64,000 bases of DNA from Zobellia alginiliquefaciens (GTDB taxonomy: Bacteria > Bacteroidota > Bacteroidia > Flavobacteriales > Flavobacteriaceae). A model generated the notes under the pieces. It saw nothing but the letters and a program-made list of their open reading frames with translations, did not search any database and was not told the origin of the DNA. Positions 1 through 9,427 of the stretch are shown one piece after another (the stretch's first letter is position 1; the number at the start of each line of letters is the position of its first letter). The DNA lies in the NCBI RefSeq assembly GCF_029323795.1, contig NZ_CP119758.1, positions 2,232,001-2,296,000 of the forward strand, written 5' to 3'. The position numbers were made by a program, and so were the translations under genes.

Positions 1-518
1 ACAATATTAAAACGGTAGAAGGTCCGGATGATTTTGCATCTATGGAGGAGGTTGTTTTTAGGCGTTATAAGCGTTTGCTGGCGGAAGATGAGCCATTGCC
101 GCAGTTAATTGTTATTGACGGGGGAAAAGGGCAATTGTCATCCGCTTTAAAAAGTTTGGATATCCTTGGATTACGTGGAAAAATAGCTATTATAGGAATA
201 GCAAAACGTTTGGAGGAAATCTATTTTCCAGAAGATAATATTCCCCTGTATCTCGATAAAAAGTCTGAGAGTTTAAAGATTATTCAGCAATTACGAAACG
301 AAGCACACCGCTTTGGTATTACTTTTCATAGGAATAAGAGAAGTAAGTCCGCTATAAATTCTAAGTTAGAGAGCATTGAAGGCATTGGCGAAAAGACGGC
401 AGAAGAACTTTTAAAGCGGTTCAAATCCGTAAAGCGAATAAAAGAAGCATCCATAGAAAACCTCACCGAAACCGTTGGTGTGTCTAGGGCGAAAAAAATT
501 TATGAAGCATTTCATTAA
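1..518 (+). CDS. uvrC: UvrABC excinuclease subunit C, C-terminal part (5' truncated by window)
   Basis: This is the last ~170 residues of UvrC, the subunit of nucleotide excision repair that cuts on both sides of a lesion after UvrA/UvrB loading. The frame is already open at base 3, reading NIKTVEGPDDFASMEE, so the ATG at 42 is internal and not the start. The segment VIDGGKGQLSSA belongs to the RNase H-like endonuclease domain that makes the 5' incision. The last ~55 residues (IEGIGEKTAEELLKRF, then VGVSRAKKIYE) are the tandem helix-hairpin-helix DNA-binding domain. The stop is 21 bases before the next gene, so the two may be co-transcribed. The GIY-YIG and UVR domains lie outside the window. 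Confidence 0.96.
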   Translation, partial: NIKTVEGPDDFASMEEVVFRRYKRLLAEDEPLPQLIVIDGGKGQLSSALKSLDILGLRGKIAIIGIAKRLEEIYFPEDNIPLYLDKKSESLKIIQQLRNEAHRFGITFHRNKRSKSAINSKLESIEGIGEKTAEELLKRFKSVKRIKEASIENLTETVGVSRAKKIYEAFH

Positions 519-539
519 AGTTACGACTAAGACTATACT

Positions 540-2801
540 ATGCAGAGAGTCATATTAGGTATTGGTTTATTTTTATTTACCTGTTTTGCCATGGCACAAG
601 ACCCGGAAAAGAAAGACCTGAAAGTGGGTTTGGTGTTAAGTGGTGGCGGTGCAAAAGGAATGGCGCATATTGGTGCCATAAAAGTTTTGGAAGAGGCCGG
701 TATTCAAGTAGATTATATAGGAGGTACCAGTATGGGGGCCATTGTGGGCTCTTTATATGCGGCGGGTTATAGGGGAGACCAGTTAGATTCTATTTTTAGA
801 GCAACGGATTTCACCAACCTTATACAGGATAATCTGCCTAGAAACGCTAAAACCTTCTATGAGAAAGAGAACTCGGAAAAGTATGCCGTTACCCTTCCTT
901 TTGACAATTTTAAAGTATCCGTTCCGCCTGCGTATTCTGGTGGCCAAAATGTTTATAATGAGCTTGTGAAGTTCTTGTATCCCGTGCGGAATGTAAATGA
1001 TTTTAATGAATTGCCAATTCCGTTTGTTTGTGTGGCCACAGATGTGGAGACAGGTGAAGAAGTTATTTTAAGGGAAGGTTATTTGCCAGAAGCTGTTATG
1101 GCCAGTGGTACGTTGCCCTCACTTTTTGAACCGGCCCGAATTAATGGTAAGGTATTGATAGATGGCGGAGTAGTGAATAACTACCCTATTGATGAGGTCA
1201 GAAAAATGGGTGCGGATATAATAATTGGGGTAGATGTACAGCACGGCCTTAGAAACAGGGAGTCGTTATTGACCGCTACCGAGATTTTATTGCAAATCAA
1301 CAATTATAGGACCGTTCTGGATATGGCCGAAAAATCTAAAAAGACGGATATCTATATAAAACCTTATATGGAAGATTACTCTATTATAGATTTTAATCTT
1401 GGTGATGTAATTATTAAAAGTGGAGAAGAGGCGGCCCGCAAAAAAATAGATACTTTAAGAGCTATTGCTTCTAGGCAAAGCGGAAAAAGGAAAGCTAAGC
1501 AAAGAATTATTTCTTCCGATACGTTAAGTATTAGTCATTTGGTGATATTGGAAAGTGAGAATTATTCTAGGGGTTATGTAAAAGGAAAATTAAGATTTGA
1601 TACGGATAAGCCAACCACCTTTTCGCGGGTACAGCAAGGCATCAGTAATTTAGCGGCCACGGGAAATTTCCATACCATTCATTACAAAATACAGGATGAC
1701 GAAGACAATGATGAGCAAGAGATGATTTTGGACCTGAAAGAAAATAAGAGTAAATCTTTTATTCGCATTGGGGCACATTATGATAACCTTTATAAAACTG
1801 CGGCTATTCTAAACTATACGCGAAAAAGTTTGATCACTAGGGATGATGTTTCTTCTTTTGACTTTATTATTGGGGATAACGTTAGATACAAACTACAGTA
1901 TTATGTAGATAAAGGGTTTTATTGGAGTTTTGGATTCAACTCAAGCTTTAATGAGTTTGAAAAGGATGTCGATTTTGATCTGGTGAGAAGTAATTTTGGT
2001 GTACAGGCCGGGGCAAACTTGAATTCCATTAATATGGATATAACAGATTTTACCAATCAGGTGTATGTTCAAACGGTATTGCGGGAGGAGTTTGCTTTCA
2101 GAATGGGCGTAGAGCATAAATATTTAAAATATAGTACCAAAACTTTAGCGCAGGTAGCAAATACAGGGCAGGTTTCCGGAAATACCAATACGAGAACATT
2201 TCTTGAAAAAAGTAGTTTTTACAGTGCTTTCGGCCAGCTTACTTTTGATACATATGATGACAAATATTTTCCGTCAAAAGGGTTGTATTTTGATGGTGAT
2301 TTTCATTTCTACGTTTTCTCATCGGACTTTAATAATAACTTTAAAGAGTTTTCAATTGCAAAGGCAAAAGCAGGACTCGCTATACCTTTTTTAAAGAACT
2401 TTTCATTGAATGTTGAGACTCAGGGCGGATTTAAATTGGGTACTTCCAATGTGTCTTCTTTTGATTTTATTCTTGGGGGTTATGGCACGCATCTTTTGAG
2501 CAATTTTACACCGTTTTTTGGGTATGATTTTTTAGCACTTCCGGGTAACGCTTTTGTAAAGGCATATGGAAGACTAGATTATGAATTTGCACCAAAAAAC
2601 CATTTAATGTTCACGGCAAATTATGCCAACGTTGCAGATGATATTTTTAGAACGGGAGATTGGTTTGAGTTGCCAACTTACTCTGGTTATGGTGTTGGCT
2701 ACGGATGGGAATCTTTCGTAGGACCAATGCAAATGCACTATTCATGGTCTCCGGAAGGCAAGACCAATAATTTCTTTTTTAGTCTAGGGTATTGGTTTTA
2801 A
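540..2801 (+). CDS. Patatin-like phospholipase with C-terminal outer-membrane beta-barrel
   Basis: A 753-residue exported protein. A signal peptide (~residues 1-19, ending AMAQ) precedes a patatin domain with the oxyanion motif SGGGAKG (34-40), nucleophile motif GTSMG (Ser64) and catalytic DGG (Asp208). All catalytic elements are present, so it should be an active lipid acyl hydrolase. From about residue 320 there is a POTRA-like linker and then an Omp85-like barrel with alternating aromatic strands ending in GYWF, giving a C-terminal aromatic residue as outer-membrane barrels have. The arrangement resembles PlpD-type (type Vd) patatins, but in Bacteroidota the enzyme is usually not known to be released. 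It could act on outer-membrane phospholipid or on foreign membranes. It follows uvrC by 21 bases. Confidence 0.92.
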   Translation: MQRVILGIGLFLFTCFAMAQDPEKKDLKVGLVLSGGGAKGMAHIGAIKVLEEAGIQVDYIGGTSMGAIVGSLYAAGYRGDQLDSIFRATDFTNLIQDNLPRNAKTFYEKENSEKYAVTLPFDNFKVSVPPAYSGGQNVYNELVKFLYPVRNVNDFNELPIPFVCVATDVETGEEVILREGYLPEAVMASGTLPSLFEPARINGKVLIDGGVVNNYPIDEVRKMGADIIIGVDVQHGLRNRESLLTATEILLQINNYRTVLDMAEKSKKTDIYIKPYMEDYSIIDFNLGDVIIKSGEEAARKKIDTLRAIASRQSGKRKAKQRIISSDTLSISHLVILESENYSRGYVKGKLRFDTDKPTTFSRVQQGISNLAATGNFHTIHYKIQDDEDNDEQEMILDLKENKSKSFIRIGAHYDNLYKTAAILNYTRKSLITRDDVSSFDFIIGDNVRYKLQYYVDKGFYWSFGFNSSFNEFEKDVDFDLVRSNFGVQAGANLNSINMDITDFTNQVYVQTVLREEFAFRMGVEHKYLKYSTKTLAQVANTGQVSGNTNTRTFLEKSSFYSAFGQLTFDTYDDKYFPSKGLYFDGDFHFYVFSSDFNNNFKEFSIAKAKAGLAIPFLKNFSLNVETQGGFKLGTSNVSSFDFILGGYGTHLLSNFTPFFGYDFLALPGNAFVKAYGRLDYEFAPKNHLMFTANYANVADDIFRTGDWFELPTYSGYGVGYGWESFVGPMQMHYSWSPEGKTNNFFFSLGYWF

Positions 2802-2803
2802 CG

Positions 2804-2831
2804 TCCTTAGGTTAAGGATGCTGTTTTTTTT
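2804..2831 (+). terminator. Possible weak terminator after patatin gene
   Basis: A perfect 6-bp stem TCCTTA/TAAGGA with a GGT loop lies 3 bases after the stop and is followed, after TGCTG, by eight Ts. The stem is short and AT-rich and the T run is displaced, so termination would be weak. Confidence 0.4.
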
Positions 2832-2989
2832 CCGATATTTGTGATGTATGCTACAATTAAGAGTTGATATTACTGCTCACCTTAGAGCCATGTGGTAAAT
2901 AGCCAATTTTCCATAGTTCATGCTAAAGCGTGAACGGCGTTATTATTTTTTCGACTTTTTAAATTTTCAATTCACTAAAAACATATATC

Positions 2990-4132
2990 ATGTCAACTTT
3001 AGACACTACCTCGTTGAATTTGCCCAAGGAAAATCCGGAAGCAGAAGATTTTCTTCCATTATTGGGTACGGATTATATAGAACTTTATGTAGGCAATGCC
3101 AAGCAAGCTGCCCATTATTATATGGCAGCTTGGGGTTTTCAGCCATTGGCCTATGCAGGGCTTGAAACCGGACTAAAAGACCGCGTGTCCTACGTATTAC
3201 AGCAAGATAAGATTAGGCTGGTGCTTACCTCCCCGTTAAAATCTGGAGGAGATATTAATAAACATATAGATGCTCATGGAGATGGTGTCAAAGCTATTGC
3301 ACTTTGGGTAGATGATGCTTCCAAAAGTTATCTTGAAACAACAAAAAGAAGTGCGGAAAGTTATTTAGAGCCTAAAACCATTTCAGATGAAGATGGGAAA
3401 GTAGTTTTGTCCGGAATACATACCTATGGTGAAACGGTACACATTTTCGTGGAACGAAAGGATTATCAGGGTGTTTTTATGCCCGGTTATCAGCCGTGGA
3501 ATCCATACTTTAAACCAACGGATGTGGGACTTAAATATGTAGACCACATGGTGGGAAATGTGGGTTGGAACGAAATGAACAAATGGTGTGAGTTTTATGC
3601 CAAGGTCATGGGGTTTGCTCAGTTGGTATCTTTTGATGATAAGGATATCTCTACGGAATATACGGCGCTCATGAGTAAGGTGATGAGTAACGGTAACGGA
3701 AGAATTAAGTTTCCGATTAATGAACCTGCCGATGGTAGAAAAAAATCACAGATAGAAGAATATATAGATTTTTACAATGGGGCAGGTGTGCAACATATGG
3801 CATTGGCTACGGATAATATTGTTGAAACGGTTACGGCCTTAAGAGATAGGGGTGTGGAATTTTTAAAGGTACCCTCTAGTTATTATGAAGATGTGCTGGA
3901 TCGTGTAGGAGAAATAGATGAAGATTTAGCACCTCTAAGTGAATTGGGAATTCTTATTGATAGAGACGAAGAAGGGTATCTATTACAAATATTTACCAAG
4001 CCAATCTTGGATAGACCCACAATGTTTATTGAGATTATTCAAAGAAAAGGAGCTAAATCATTCGGTAAAGGAAATTTTAAAGCACTTTTTGAGGCTATAG
4101 AAAGAGAACAAGAGTCTAGGGGTACACTGTAA
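2990..4132 (+). CDS. hppD: 4-hydroxyphenylpyruvate dioxygenase
   Basis: Converts 4-hydroxyphenylpyruvate to homogentisate, the second step of tyrosine breakdown, using Fe(II) and O2. The 380 residues match the family's usual length. Two VOC half-domains are visible, and the C-terminal half carries the iron triad: His186 in VDHMVGN, His269 in GVQHMAL and Glu348 in MFIEIIQR. The conserved C-terminal gate helix (FGKGNFKALFEAIE) is also present. The ATG at 2990 puts MSTLDTTSLN at the N-terminus. In this group hppD often sits near kynA, as here, though 1.3 kb and the RNA candidate separate them. Homogentisate dioxygenase is not in the window. Confidence 0.97.
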   Translation: MSTLDTTSLNLPKENPEAEDFLPLLGTDYIELYVGNAKQAAHYYMAAWGFQPLAYAGLETGLKDRVSYVLQQDKIRLVLTSPLKSGGDINKHIDAHGDGVKAIALWVDDASKSYLETTKRSAESYLEPKTISDEDGKVVLSGIHTYGETVHIFVERKDYQGVFMPGYQPWNPYFKPTDVGLKYVDHMVGNVGWNEMNKWCEFYAKVMGFAQLVSFDDKDISTEYTALMSKVMSNGNGRIKFPINEPADGRKKSQIEEYIDFYNGAGVQHMALATDNIVETVTALRDRGVEFLKVPSSYYEDVLDRVGEIDEDLAPLSELGILIDRDEEGYLLQIFTKPILDRPTMFIEIIQRKGAKSFGKGNFKALFEAIEREQESRGTL

Positions 4133-4306
4133 ATTTTGTCTTGCGGATTCTTTAGTTCGGTTTTTAATGGTAGAACAGGTGATTTTGCAGGTAAAAATGG
4201 TGTGTTTTGGGCCTAAATTAGAGGTCATATCTTAATGAATTGCCAAATTTAGAGCTGTAAGCAAAAATAACTGTTAATGTAATAGTTAAAGTAAGTTAAA
4301 ACGGTT

Positions 4307-4334
4307 TTTGGTTTAAAGGTTTGCCTTAAATTTG
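4307..4334 (+). promoter_or_regulatory. Bacteroidota-type promoter for the RNA candidate at 4340
   Basis: TTTG at 4307-4310 and TAAATTTG at 4327-4334, an exact match to the -7 consensus TAnnTTTG. The 16-base spacer is slightly shorter than the usual ~19. It predicts a transcription start near 4340, exactly where the first hairpin begins. No open reading frame follows within the next 300 bases, so it should drive a non-coding transcript. Confidence 0.55.
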
Positions 4335-4339
4335 TAGGC

Positions 4340-4445
4340 GTAAGGGGTGGTTCCCTTACAACTTTAAGTATTGGTTTTTCATAATTTAAAGTTTGGTTGG
4401 TTATTTAGGAAAAGCCCTGACATGAAATGTTGGGGCTTTTTTTTT
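4340..4445 (+). ncRNA. Candidate ~105-nt structured small RNA
   Basis: Three consecutive hairpins fill this stretch with almost no unpaired sequence at the 5' end. Hairpin 1 is GTAAGGG (4340-4346) with CCCTTAC (4353-4359). Hairpin 2 is AACTTTAA (4360-4367) with TTAAAGTT (4386-4393), both perfect. Hairpin 3 is the terminator at 4410-4445. A TAnnTTTG motif ends 5 bases before hairpin 1. There is no coding potential and the nearest genes are 207 bases upstream (hppD stop) and 190 bases downstream. Promoter, folded body and terminator together define an independent transcription unit. I cannot assign a family. Rfam families from flavobacteria such as Flavo-1 or 6S-Flavo should be compared, though I do not see the single long bulged hairpin expected of 6S RNA. 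Confidence 0.6.
4410..4445 (+). terminator. Intrinsic terminator of the small RNA candidate
   Basis: AAAAGCCC pairs with GGGCTTTT, extended inside by ACAT/ATGT across a GAA loop, and ends in a run of nine Ts. It is 280 bases after hppD and 190 before the next gene, so it fits the RNA candidate better than hppD. The remaining 4446-4635 is AT-rich; I see no gene in it and no clear promoter for the next gene. Confidence 0.85.
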
Positions 4446-4635
4446 AATCCGTAGTTGGACCTGTTCGGTTCAACACCAGTTTAGGATTTTTAATGTAGAT
4501 GAAATCCTATGAAAATCATTAAAAAAACAGAGCTGTGTAATGCATACAATACTTTGGAATAAATTTTGTTTAAGTAATTGTAAGCCCTTAATATGATATG
4601 AATGCGTTTTGTATTTTTATCGTAATACTACAGCT

Positions 4636-5415
4636 ATGAAAAAAGCCTTTGCATTACTTTTCCTTTTCACATTTTTTTCTTCTTACTCTCAGAATAGTAA
4701 GTCGGCCTTTGATGCCGGTGAGTGGCTTAAATTTAGAATGCATTACGGTTTTCTAAACGCTAGTTATGCAACGCTACATGTTAAATCTGATATAATTGAT
4801 GATGTACCTGTGTATCATGTTGTAGGTAGGGGAGAGACTACCGGGTTTGCAAGTGTGTTTTTTAAAGTAGACGATACATATGAAAGTTACTTTGGTAAAG
4901 AAGACGGTAAGCCATATAGATTTATTAGGAAAATAAACGAGGGTGGGTATACCAAGGATGTAGAAATCAATTTTGATCATGAGGAAGATAAAGCCGTTCT
5001 GAATGATAAAAAGCATAATAAAAAGTATAATTTTGAACTACAGGATAGTATTCAAGATTTGTTATCCGCATTCTATTACCTTAGAAACAACTATGATCCT
5101 AAGGATTTGGTAAAGGGTGAGGCCGTGAAATTGAAAATGTTGTTCGATGACGACGGTATTTTCAACTTTAAGCTAAAATATTTAGGTACAGAAGTGCTTA
5201 AAACTAAGTTCGGTAAGGTAGAATGTTATAAATTTAGGCCTTTGGTACAGTCCGGTCGAGTTTTTAAGGAAAAAGAAAGTCTTTCGCTTTGGGTTTCTAC
5301 TGACAATAATAGAATACCTATTCGCATTCAGGCAGATTTGGCGGTCGGATCGATAAAGGCGGACCTTGACGGATATAACGGACTAAAGCATCAGTTCAAG
5401 ATAATAATGGATTAA
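4636..5415 (+). CDS. DUF3108 domain exported protein
   Basis: About 259 residues with a signal peptide (MKKAFALLFLFTFFSSYSQ), so probably periplasmic. The body matches the DUF3108 pattern: an N-terminal AGEWLKFRMHYGFLNASYATL, a central VEINFDHEEDKAVL and a late LSLWVSTDNNRIPIRIQADL. It is a beta-rich fold of unknown function. The ATG at 4636 is chosen because it opens the signal peptide; an upstream TTG at 4609 would add nine unlikely residues. It is 7 bases before kynA and likely heads the operon DUF3108-kynA-M23 peptidase. Confidence 0.85.
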   Translation: MKKAFALLFLFTFFSSYSQNSKSAFDAGEWLKFRMHYGFLNASYATLHVKSDIIDDVPVYHVVGRGETTGFASVFFKVDDTYESYFGKEDGKPYRFIRKINEGGYTKDVEINFDHEEDKAVLNDKKHNKKYNFELQDSIQDLLSAFYYLRNNYDPKDLVKGEAVKLKMLFDDDGIFNFKLKYLGTEVLKTKFGKVECYKFRPLVQSGRVFKEKESLSLWVSTDNNRIPIRIQADLAVGSIKADLDGYNGLKHQFKIIMD

Positions 5416-5422
5416 AACCCTA

Positions 5423-6394
5423 ATGAGAGATAAAGAGCGAATAGATTCACAAATTTCAAAACTAGAAGAGAAGTACAAAGATTCCGGTCAGGATTTAAGT
5501 TCTTATTTAGATGGGCTTCTTTATCAACGTTACCTCACCTATTGGGATTATATTCATTTAGACACCCTATTAAGTCTTCAGGTGCCCCGCACCTATTTTC
5601 CGGATGAGGAAATTTTTATCATGTACCATCAGATTACAGAGTTGTATTTTAAGCTTATTCTTCATGAGCAAAAGCAGTTGGTGGATGATAAATCTCAAAA
5701 TATAGATTTCTTTATAGAAAAGGCAAGACGTATCAATAGTTATTTTAAGGCTTTGATATCTTCTTTTAGTATTATGATAAAAGGTATGGAGAGAGAACAG
5801 TTTCTTCAATACCGTATGGCATTGCTTCCGGCCAGTGGTTTTCAGTCGGCACAGTACCGTATGATAGAGATTTATGCCACACCTTTGGAAAATTTAGTAC
5901 ACCATACAGAAAGAGATTCCTTTTCCTCGCAGAATAGTATAGAAGAGCTTTATGAGGCAATATATTGGAAAAAAGGAGCCACTGACTTAGCTACGGGAGA
6001 AAAGACATTGACGCTCAAGCAGTTTGAGTATAGGTATACACCTCGCTTGATCAGAATTGCAAAACAGGTGGAGCAGAATACCATTTATCGGAAATACCTG
6101 CAATTACCTGCTGATAAGAAAGATAATAAAGAGCTAATAGAAGCGTTAAAGACATTGGATATGAATGCCAACGTAAATTGGCCTTTAATGCATATGGGGT
6201 CTGCTCATCGTTATTTAGGAAAGGATAAGGAACAGATAGATGCTACAGGAGGAACAAATTGGAAGGAGTATTTACCGCCCAGTTTTCAGAAAATCGTGTT
6301 CTTCCCGGAAATCTACACAAAACAAGAGTTAAATAATTGGGGTAAAGAATGGGTAGACCATATCTTTAACCCGGATAAGAAACATACAGATTAG
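5423..6394 (+). CDS. kynA: Tryptophan 2,3-dioxygenase family protein
   Basis: Heme enzyme that opens the indole ring of tryptophan to give N-formylkynurenine. The 323-residue sequence has the family's YWDYIHLDTLLSLQ and MYHQITELYFKLILHE segments, where His69 matches the active-site base. A C-terminal MHMGSAHRYLG segment aligns His257 with the axial heme ligand, followed by ATGGTNWKEYL, equivalent to the GTGG loop that binds substrate. Sequence is divergent from proteobacterial enzymes but typical of Bacteroidota forms. It sits 7 bases after DUF3108 and only one base before the M23 peptidase start, so translation is probably coupled. No other kynurenine-pathway gene is in the window. Confidence 0.93.
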   Translation: MRDKERIDSQISKLEEKYKDSGQDLSSYLDGLLYQRYLTYWDYIHLDTLLSLQVPRTYFPDEEIFIMYHQITELYFKLILHEQKQLVDDKSQNIDFFIEKARRINSYFKALISSFSIMIKGMEREQFLQYRMALLPASGFQSAQYRMIEIYATPLENLVHHTERDSFSSQNSIEELYEAIYWKKGATDLATGEKTLTLKQFEYRYTPRLIRIAKQVEQNTIYRKYLQLPADKKDNKELIEALKTLDMNANVNWPLMHMGSAHRYLGKDKEQIDATGGTNWKEYLPPSFQKIVFFPEIYTKQELNNWGKEWVDHIFNPDKKHTD

Positions 6395-6395
6395 C

Positions 6396-7688
6396 ATGAA
6401 TAAATATTGGGGCCTTCTTTTAGTTATTTTAGTAACCATTTCTTGTAAAGATGATAAACCTGTTCAGAAAGAACCGGTGCAAATGGCGTCAATTGTTCCA
6501 ATTGAAAAGCCCGTCATGAAGCAATTTGGGTTTAACTTAAATGATTTTACCGTGCAGTTAGATACGGTAAAGAGAGGTGATAGCTTTGGTGAATTAATGC
6601 TTCAGCATAAGGTAGACTATCCTAAAATTGCTAAAATTACCCAAGAGTTTAAAGATACTTTTGATGTTCGCAAGATTCGTGTGGGTAAACCATACCTCAT
6701 TCTAAAATCTAAAGACACCACGGAAGCGGCCCAAGTTTTTATTTATGAAAATGACCCAATTAATTATACGGTCGTTGATTTAAGAGATACCGTAAAAGCA
6801 TATAAAAATAAAAAAGAAGTGACCTATGTGGAGCGTGAAGCTTCAGGGGTTATTGAAAGTTCATTGTCTCAGGCTATCTTGGAACAGGGCATAGATTATA
6901 CAGTTACCAATAGCTTATCTGAAGTTTATGCTTGGACCATTGATTTCTTCCGTCTTCAAAAAGGAGATAAATTCAAGGTAATTTATAAAGAAAAATTTAT
7001 CAATGATTCTATTTATGCCGGTGCCGGCCCTATTGAAGCTGCATATTTTGAGCACAACGGCAGACCAATTTACGCTTTTGCTTACGAAAATGATTCCTTA
7101 AAAAATATTGTTGATTATTTTGATGAGGAGGCGAACAACCTTAGACGTACCTTTTTAAGAGCTCCGGTTCAGTTCAGTAGAATTTCTTCACGTTATAATC
7201 TAAAACGAAGAATCCGTTATTACGGAAATAAAATTAGACCTCACAGAGGTACGGATTATGCCGCGCCAAAAGGAACACCTATTTTGGCCACTGCAGATGG
7301 TACGGTAACGGAATCTACAAGAAGAGGAGGTAACGGAAAATATGTAAAGATCAGACATAACGGAACTTACTCTACGCAATACCTGCACATGAGCAAGCAA
7401 AATGTAAAGCGAGGAGAATTTGTAAGACAGGGAGATGTAATTGGGTGGATCGGAATGACAGGTAATACTAGTGGTCCCCACGTTTGCTATCGCTTTTGGA
7501 AAAATGGAAGGCAAGTAGATCCTTTAAGAGAGGAGCTGCCCTTGGCCGAGCCATTGGATCAGTCTTTGCAACCGGAGTACTTCAACTATGTCAATCCAAT
7601 AAAAGACCAGTTAGATTGCATGACATATCCAGAAAGTCCGGTACAAGAGGATATTCTAGTTGAAGATTTGGCATCTGCCGAAAAATAA
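6396..7688 (+). CDS. M23-family peptidase lipoprotein with LysM-like region
   Basis: A 430-residue envelope protein. The lipobox ends at Cys17 (ILVTISC), so it is probably lipid-anchored. Residues ~55-105 (VKRGDSFGELM to GKPYLIL) resemble a LysM/OapA peptidoglycan-binding module. Residues ~278-370 are the M23 (LytM) metallopeptidase fold with metal ligands His283 and Asp287 (HRGTDYA) and His331 in QYLHMS. The usual final motif HxH reads His362-Val-Cys364, so the second histidine is a cysteine. I recall this HVCYRFW form from other Bacteroidota M23 proteins, so it may be a subfamily trait rather than inactivation. The probable role is peptidoglycan cross-link cleavage or regulation of it. Confidence 0.9.
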   Translation: MNKYWGLLLVILVTISCKDDKPVQKEPVQMASIVPIEKPVMKQFGFNLNDFTVQLDTVKRGDSFGELMLQHKVDYPKIAKITQEFKDTFDVRKIRVGKPYLILKSKDTTEAAQVFIYENDPINYTVVDLRDTVKAYKNKKEVTYVEREASGVIESSLSQAILEQGIDYTVTNSLSEVYAWTIDFFRLQKGDKFKVIYKEKFINDSIYAGAGPIEAAYFEHNGRPIYAFAYENDSLKNIVDYFDEEANNLRRTFLRAPVQFSRISSRYNLKRRIRYYGNKIRPHRGTDYAAPKGTPILATADGTVTESTRRGGNGKYVKIRHNGTYSTQYLHMSKQNVKRGEFVRQGDVIGWIGMTGNTSGPHVCYRFWKNGRQVDPLREELPLAEPLDQSLQPEYFNYVNPIKDQLDCMTYPESPVQEDILVEDLASAEK

Positions 7689-7701
7689 CGGCTCCTAGGG
7701 T

Positions 7702-7731
7702 TTTGGTTTAGAGTGATATGGTTTATTTTCG
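7702..7731 (+). promoter_or_regulatory. Probable promoter of pgi
   Basis: TTTG at 7702-7705, an 18-base spacer, then TATTTTCG at 7724-7731, one base off TAnnTTTG. It predicts a start near 7737 and a leader of about 30 bases before the pgi ATG. Confidence 0.45.
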
Positions 7732-7766
7732 CCATAGACAATTGCTAACACTATAAAAAATCCAAA

Positions 7767-9404
7767 ATGTCATTACATAGCACTAATCCTACTGAAACTT
7801 CTGCTTGGAAGAAGCTTTCTCAGCACTTTGAAAACACCAAAGAAGAACAGTTAAAAGACCTTTTTGCTTCAGATGCATCCAGGGCGGAAAAATTCACTTT
7901 AAAGTGGAACGATTTCTTAGTAGACTTCTCAAAAAACAGAATTACAGACGAAACTTTGCAATTGCTTTTAGAATTGGCCAACGAGGTAAACTTGGCGGAT
8001 GCTATTCAGAAACAATTTGGTGGAGATGAGATCAACCAAACCGAAGGCCGTTCGGTTCTTCATACCGCACTTCGTGCTAAACAGTCCGATACCATTTTAG
8101 TAGATGGCGAGAATGTAATGGATGAGGTGTATGAAGTTAAAGAGCATATAAAGGAATTTACAGAAACTATTATCTCCGGAAGTGCAACCGGGTATACCGG
8201 TAAAGCTTTCACTGATGTGGTTAATATTGGTATAGGTGGGTCGGATTTAGGGCCTGCCATGGTAACTGAAGCGCTTAAATTTTACAAAAATCACCTAAAG
8301 CTTCATTTTGTAAGTAATGTAGATGGGGATCTTGTAAATGAGGTGTTAAAGGAACTTGATCCAGAGACTACGCTATTTGTGGTTGTTTCCAAAACATTTA
8401 CAACTCAAGAAACCCTTAGTAATGCTACTACCATTAAAAAATGGTTTCTAAAACACGGAACGCAAGAAGATATAGCCAAACACTTTGCTGCTGTATCTAC
8501 AAATACGGAAGCTATCTCTGAATTTGGTATCGCTGCTGAAAACGTATTTCCAATGTGGGATTGGGTTGGCGGTCGTTTTTCATTATGGAGTGCCGTTGGT
8601 CTCTCAATTGCATTGGCTGTAGGTTTTGAAAATTTTGATGAGTTATTGGCAGGTGCAAATGAAATGGATGAGCATTTCAAAACCGCTGATTTTAAAGACA
8701 ACCTTCCTGTAACCTTAGCATTGATAAGTGTTTGGTACAATAATTTCTATGGGGCGGAAACCGAGGCTATCATACCATATACACAATATCTTAGTAGATT
8801 TTCTGCATATCTTCAGCAAGGTATAATGGAAAGTAACGGTAAAAGCGTAGGCCGTAATGGCAAGCGTGTAAACTATGAGACCGGTACTATTATTTGGGGA
8901 GAGCCAGGTACGAATTCACAACACGCTTTCTTTCAGTTGATTCATCAGGGAACAAAAATTATTCCAGTAGACTTTATTGGTTTCAAGAAGTCTTTACATG
9001 GCGATGTTGATCATCACAATAAATTAATGGCCAATTTCTTTGCCCAAACAGAAGCCTTAATGAACGGTAAGACTGGTGATCAAGTTCGTGAAGAGCTAGA
9101 GAGCAAGGGGATGAGTGAAGGCGAAATAGATAGGCTATTATCTTTTAAGATATTTGAAGGAAACAAACCTACCAACACCATCCTTATAGATAAATTATCG
9201 CCAAGAAGTTTAGGAAGCCTAATTGCACTTTATGAGCATAAAATATTTGTACAAGGCATTATTTGGAACATATTTAGTTATGATCAATGGGGTGTGGAAC
9301 TGGGTAAACAATTGGCGGGTACGATTTTGAAAGACATTCAAGGTTCGGAAATTGCTGATCATGATAGTTCTACTTTGCAACTTCTAAAATATTTTAAGGG
9401 TTAG
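7767..9404 (+). CDS. pgi: Glucose-6-phosphate isomerase
   Basis: Interconverts glucose 6-phosphate and fructose 6-phosphate in the cytosol. The 545 residues are the length of the long bacterial/eukaryotic form. Family signatures are intact: [15 protein letters not shown] (phosphate loop), [37 protein letters not shown], and [16 protein letters not shown], which contains the catalytic His. It has its own promoter and follows the M23 gene by 78 bases. Downstream, a short AATAC/GTATT hairpin with eight Ts (about 9405-9427) may be its terminator, before the long inverted repeat at 9428. Confidence 0.98.
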   Translation: MSLHSTNPTETSAWKKLSQHFENTKEEQLKDLFASDASRAEKFTLKWNDFLVDFSKNRITDETLQLLLELANEVNLADAIQKQFGGDEINQTEGRSVLHTALRAKQSDTILVDGENVMDEVYEVKEHIKEFTETIISGSATGYTGKAFTDVVNIGIGGSDLGPAMVTEALKFYKNHLKLHFVSNVDGDLVNEVLKELDPETTLFVVVSKTFTTQETLSNATTIKKWFLKHGTQEDIAKHFAAVSTNTEAISEFGIAAENVFPMWDWVGGRFSLWSAVGLSIALAVGFENFDELLAGANEMDEHFKTADFKDNLPVTLALISVWYNNFYGAETEAIIPYTQYLSRFSAYLQQGIMESNGKSVGRNGKRVNYETGTIIWGEPGTNSQHAFFQLIHQGTKIIPVDFIGFKKSLHGDVDHHNKLMANFFAQTEALMNGKTGDQVREELESKGMSEGEIDRLLSFKIFEGNKPTNTILIDKLSPRSLGSLIALYEHKIFVQGIIWNIFSYDQWGVELGKQLAGTILKDIQGSEIADHDSSTLQLLKYFKG

Positions 9405-9427
9405 AATACCGTTTCCGTATTTTTTTT

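Noticed and set aside
2920-3165. An 81-codon frame overlapping the start of hppD
   Set aside because: It reads through the hppD start in another frame and resembles no protein; only hppD is coding here.
4340-4445. Identification of the RNA candidate as 6S RNA
   Set aside because: The expected single long hairpin with a central bulge is not seen; three separate hairpins are.
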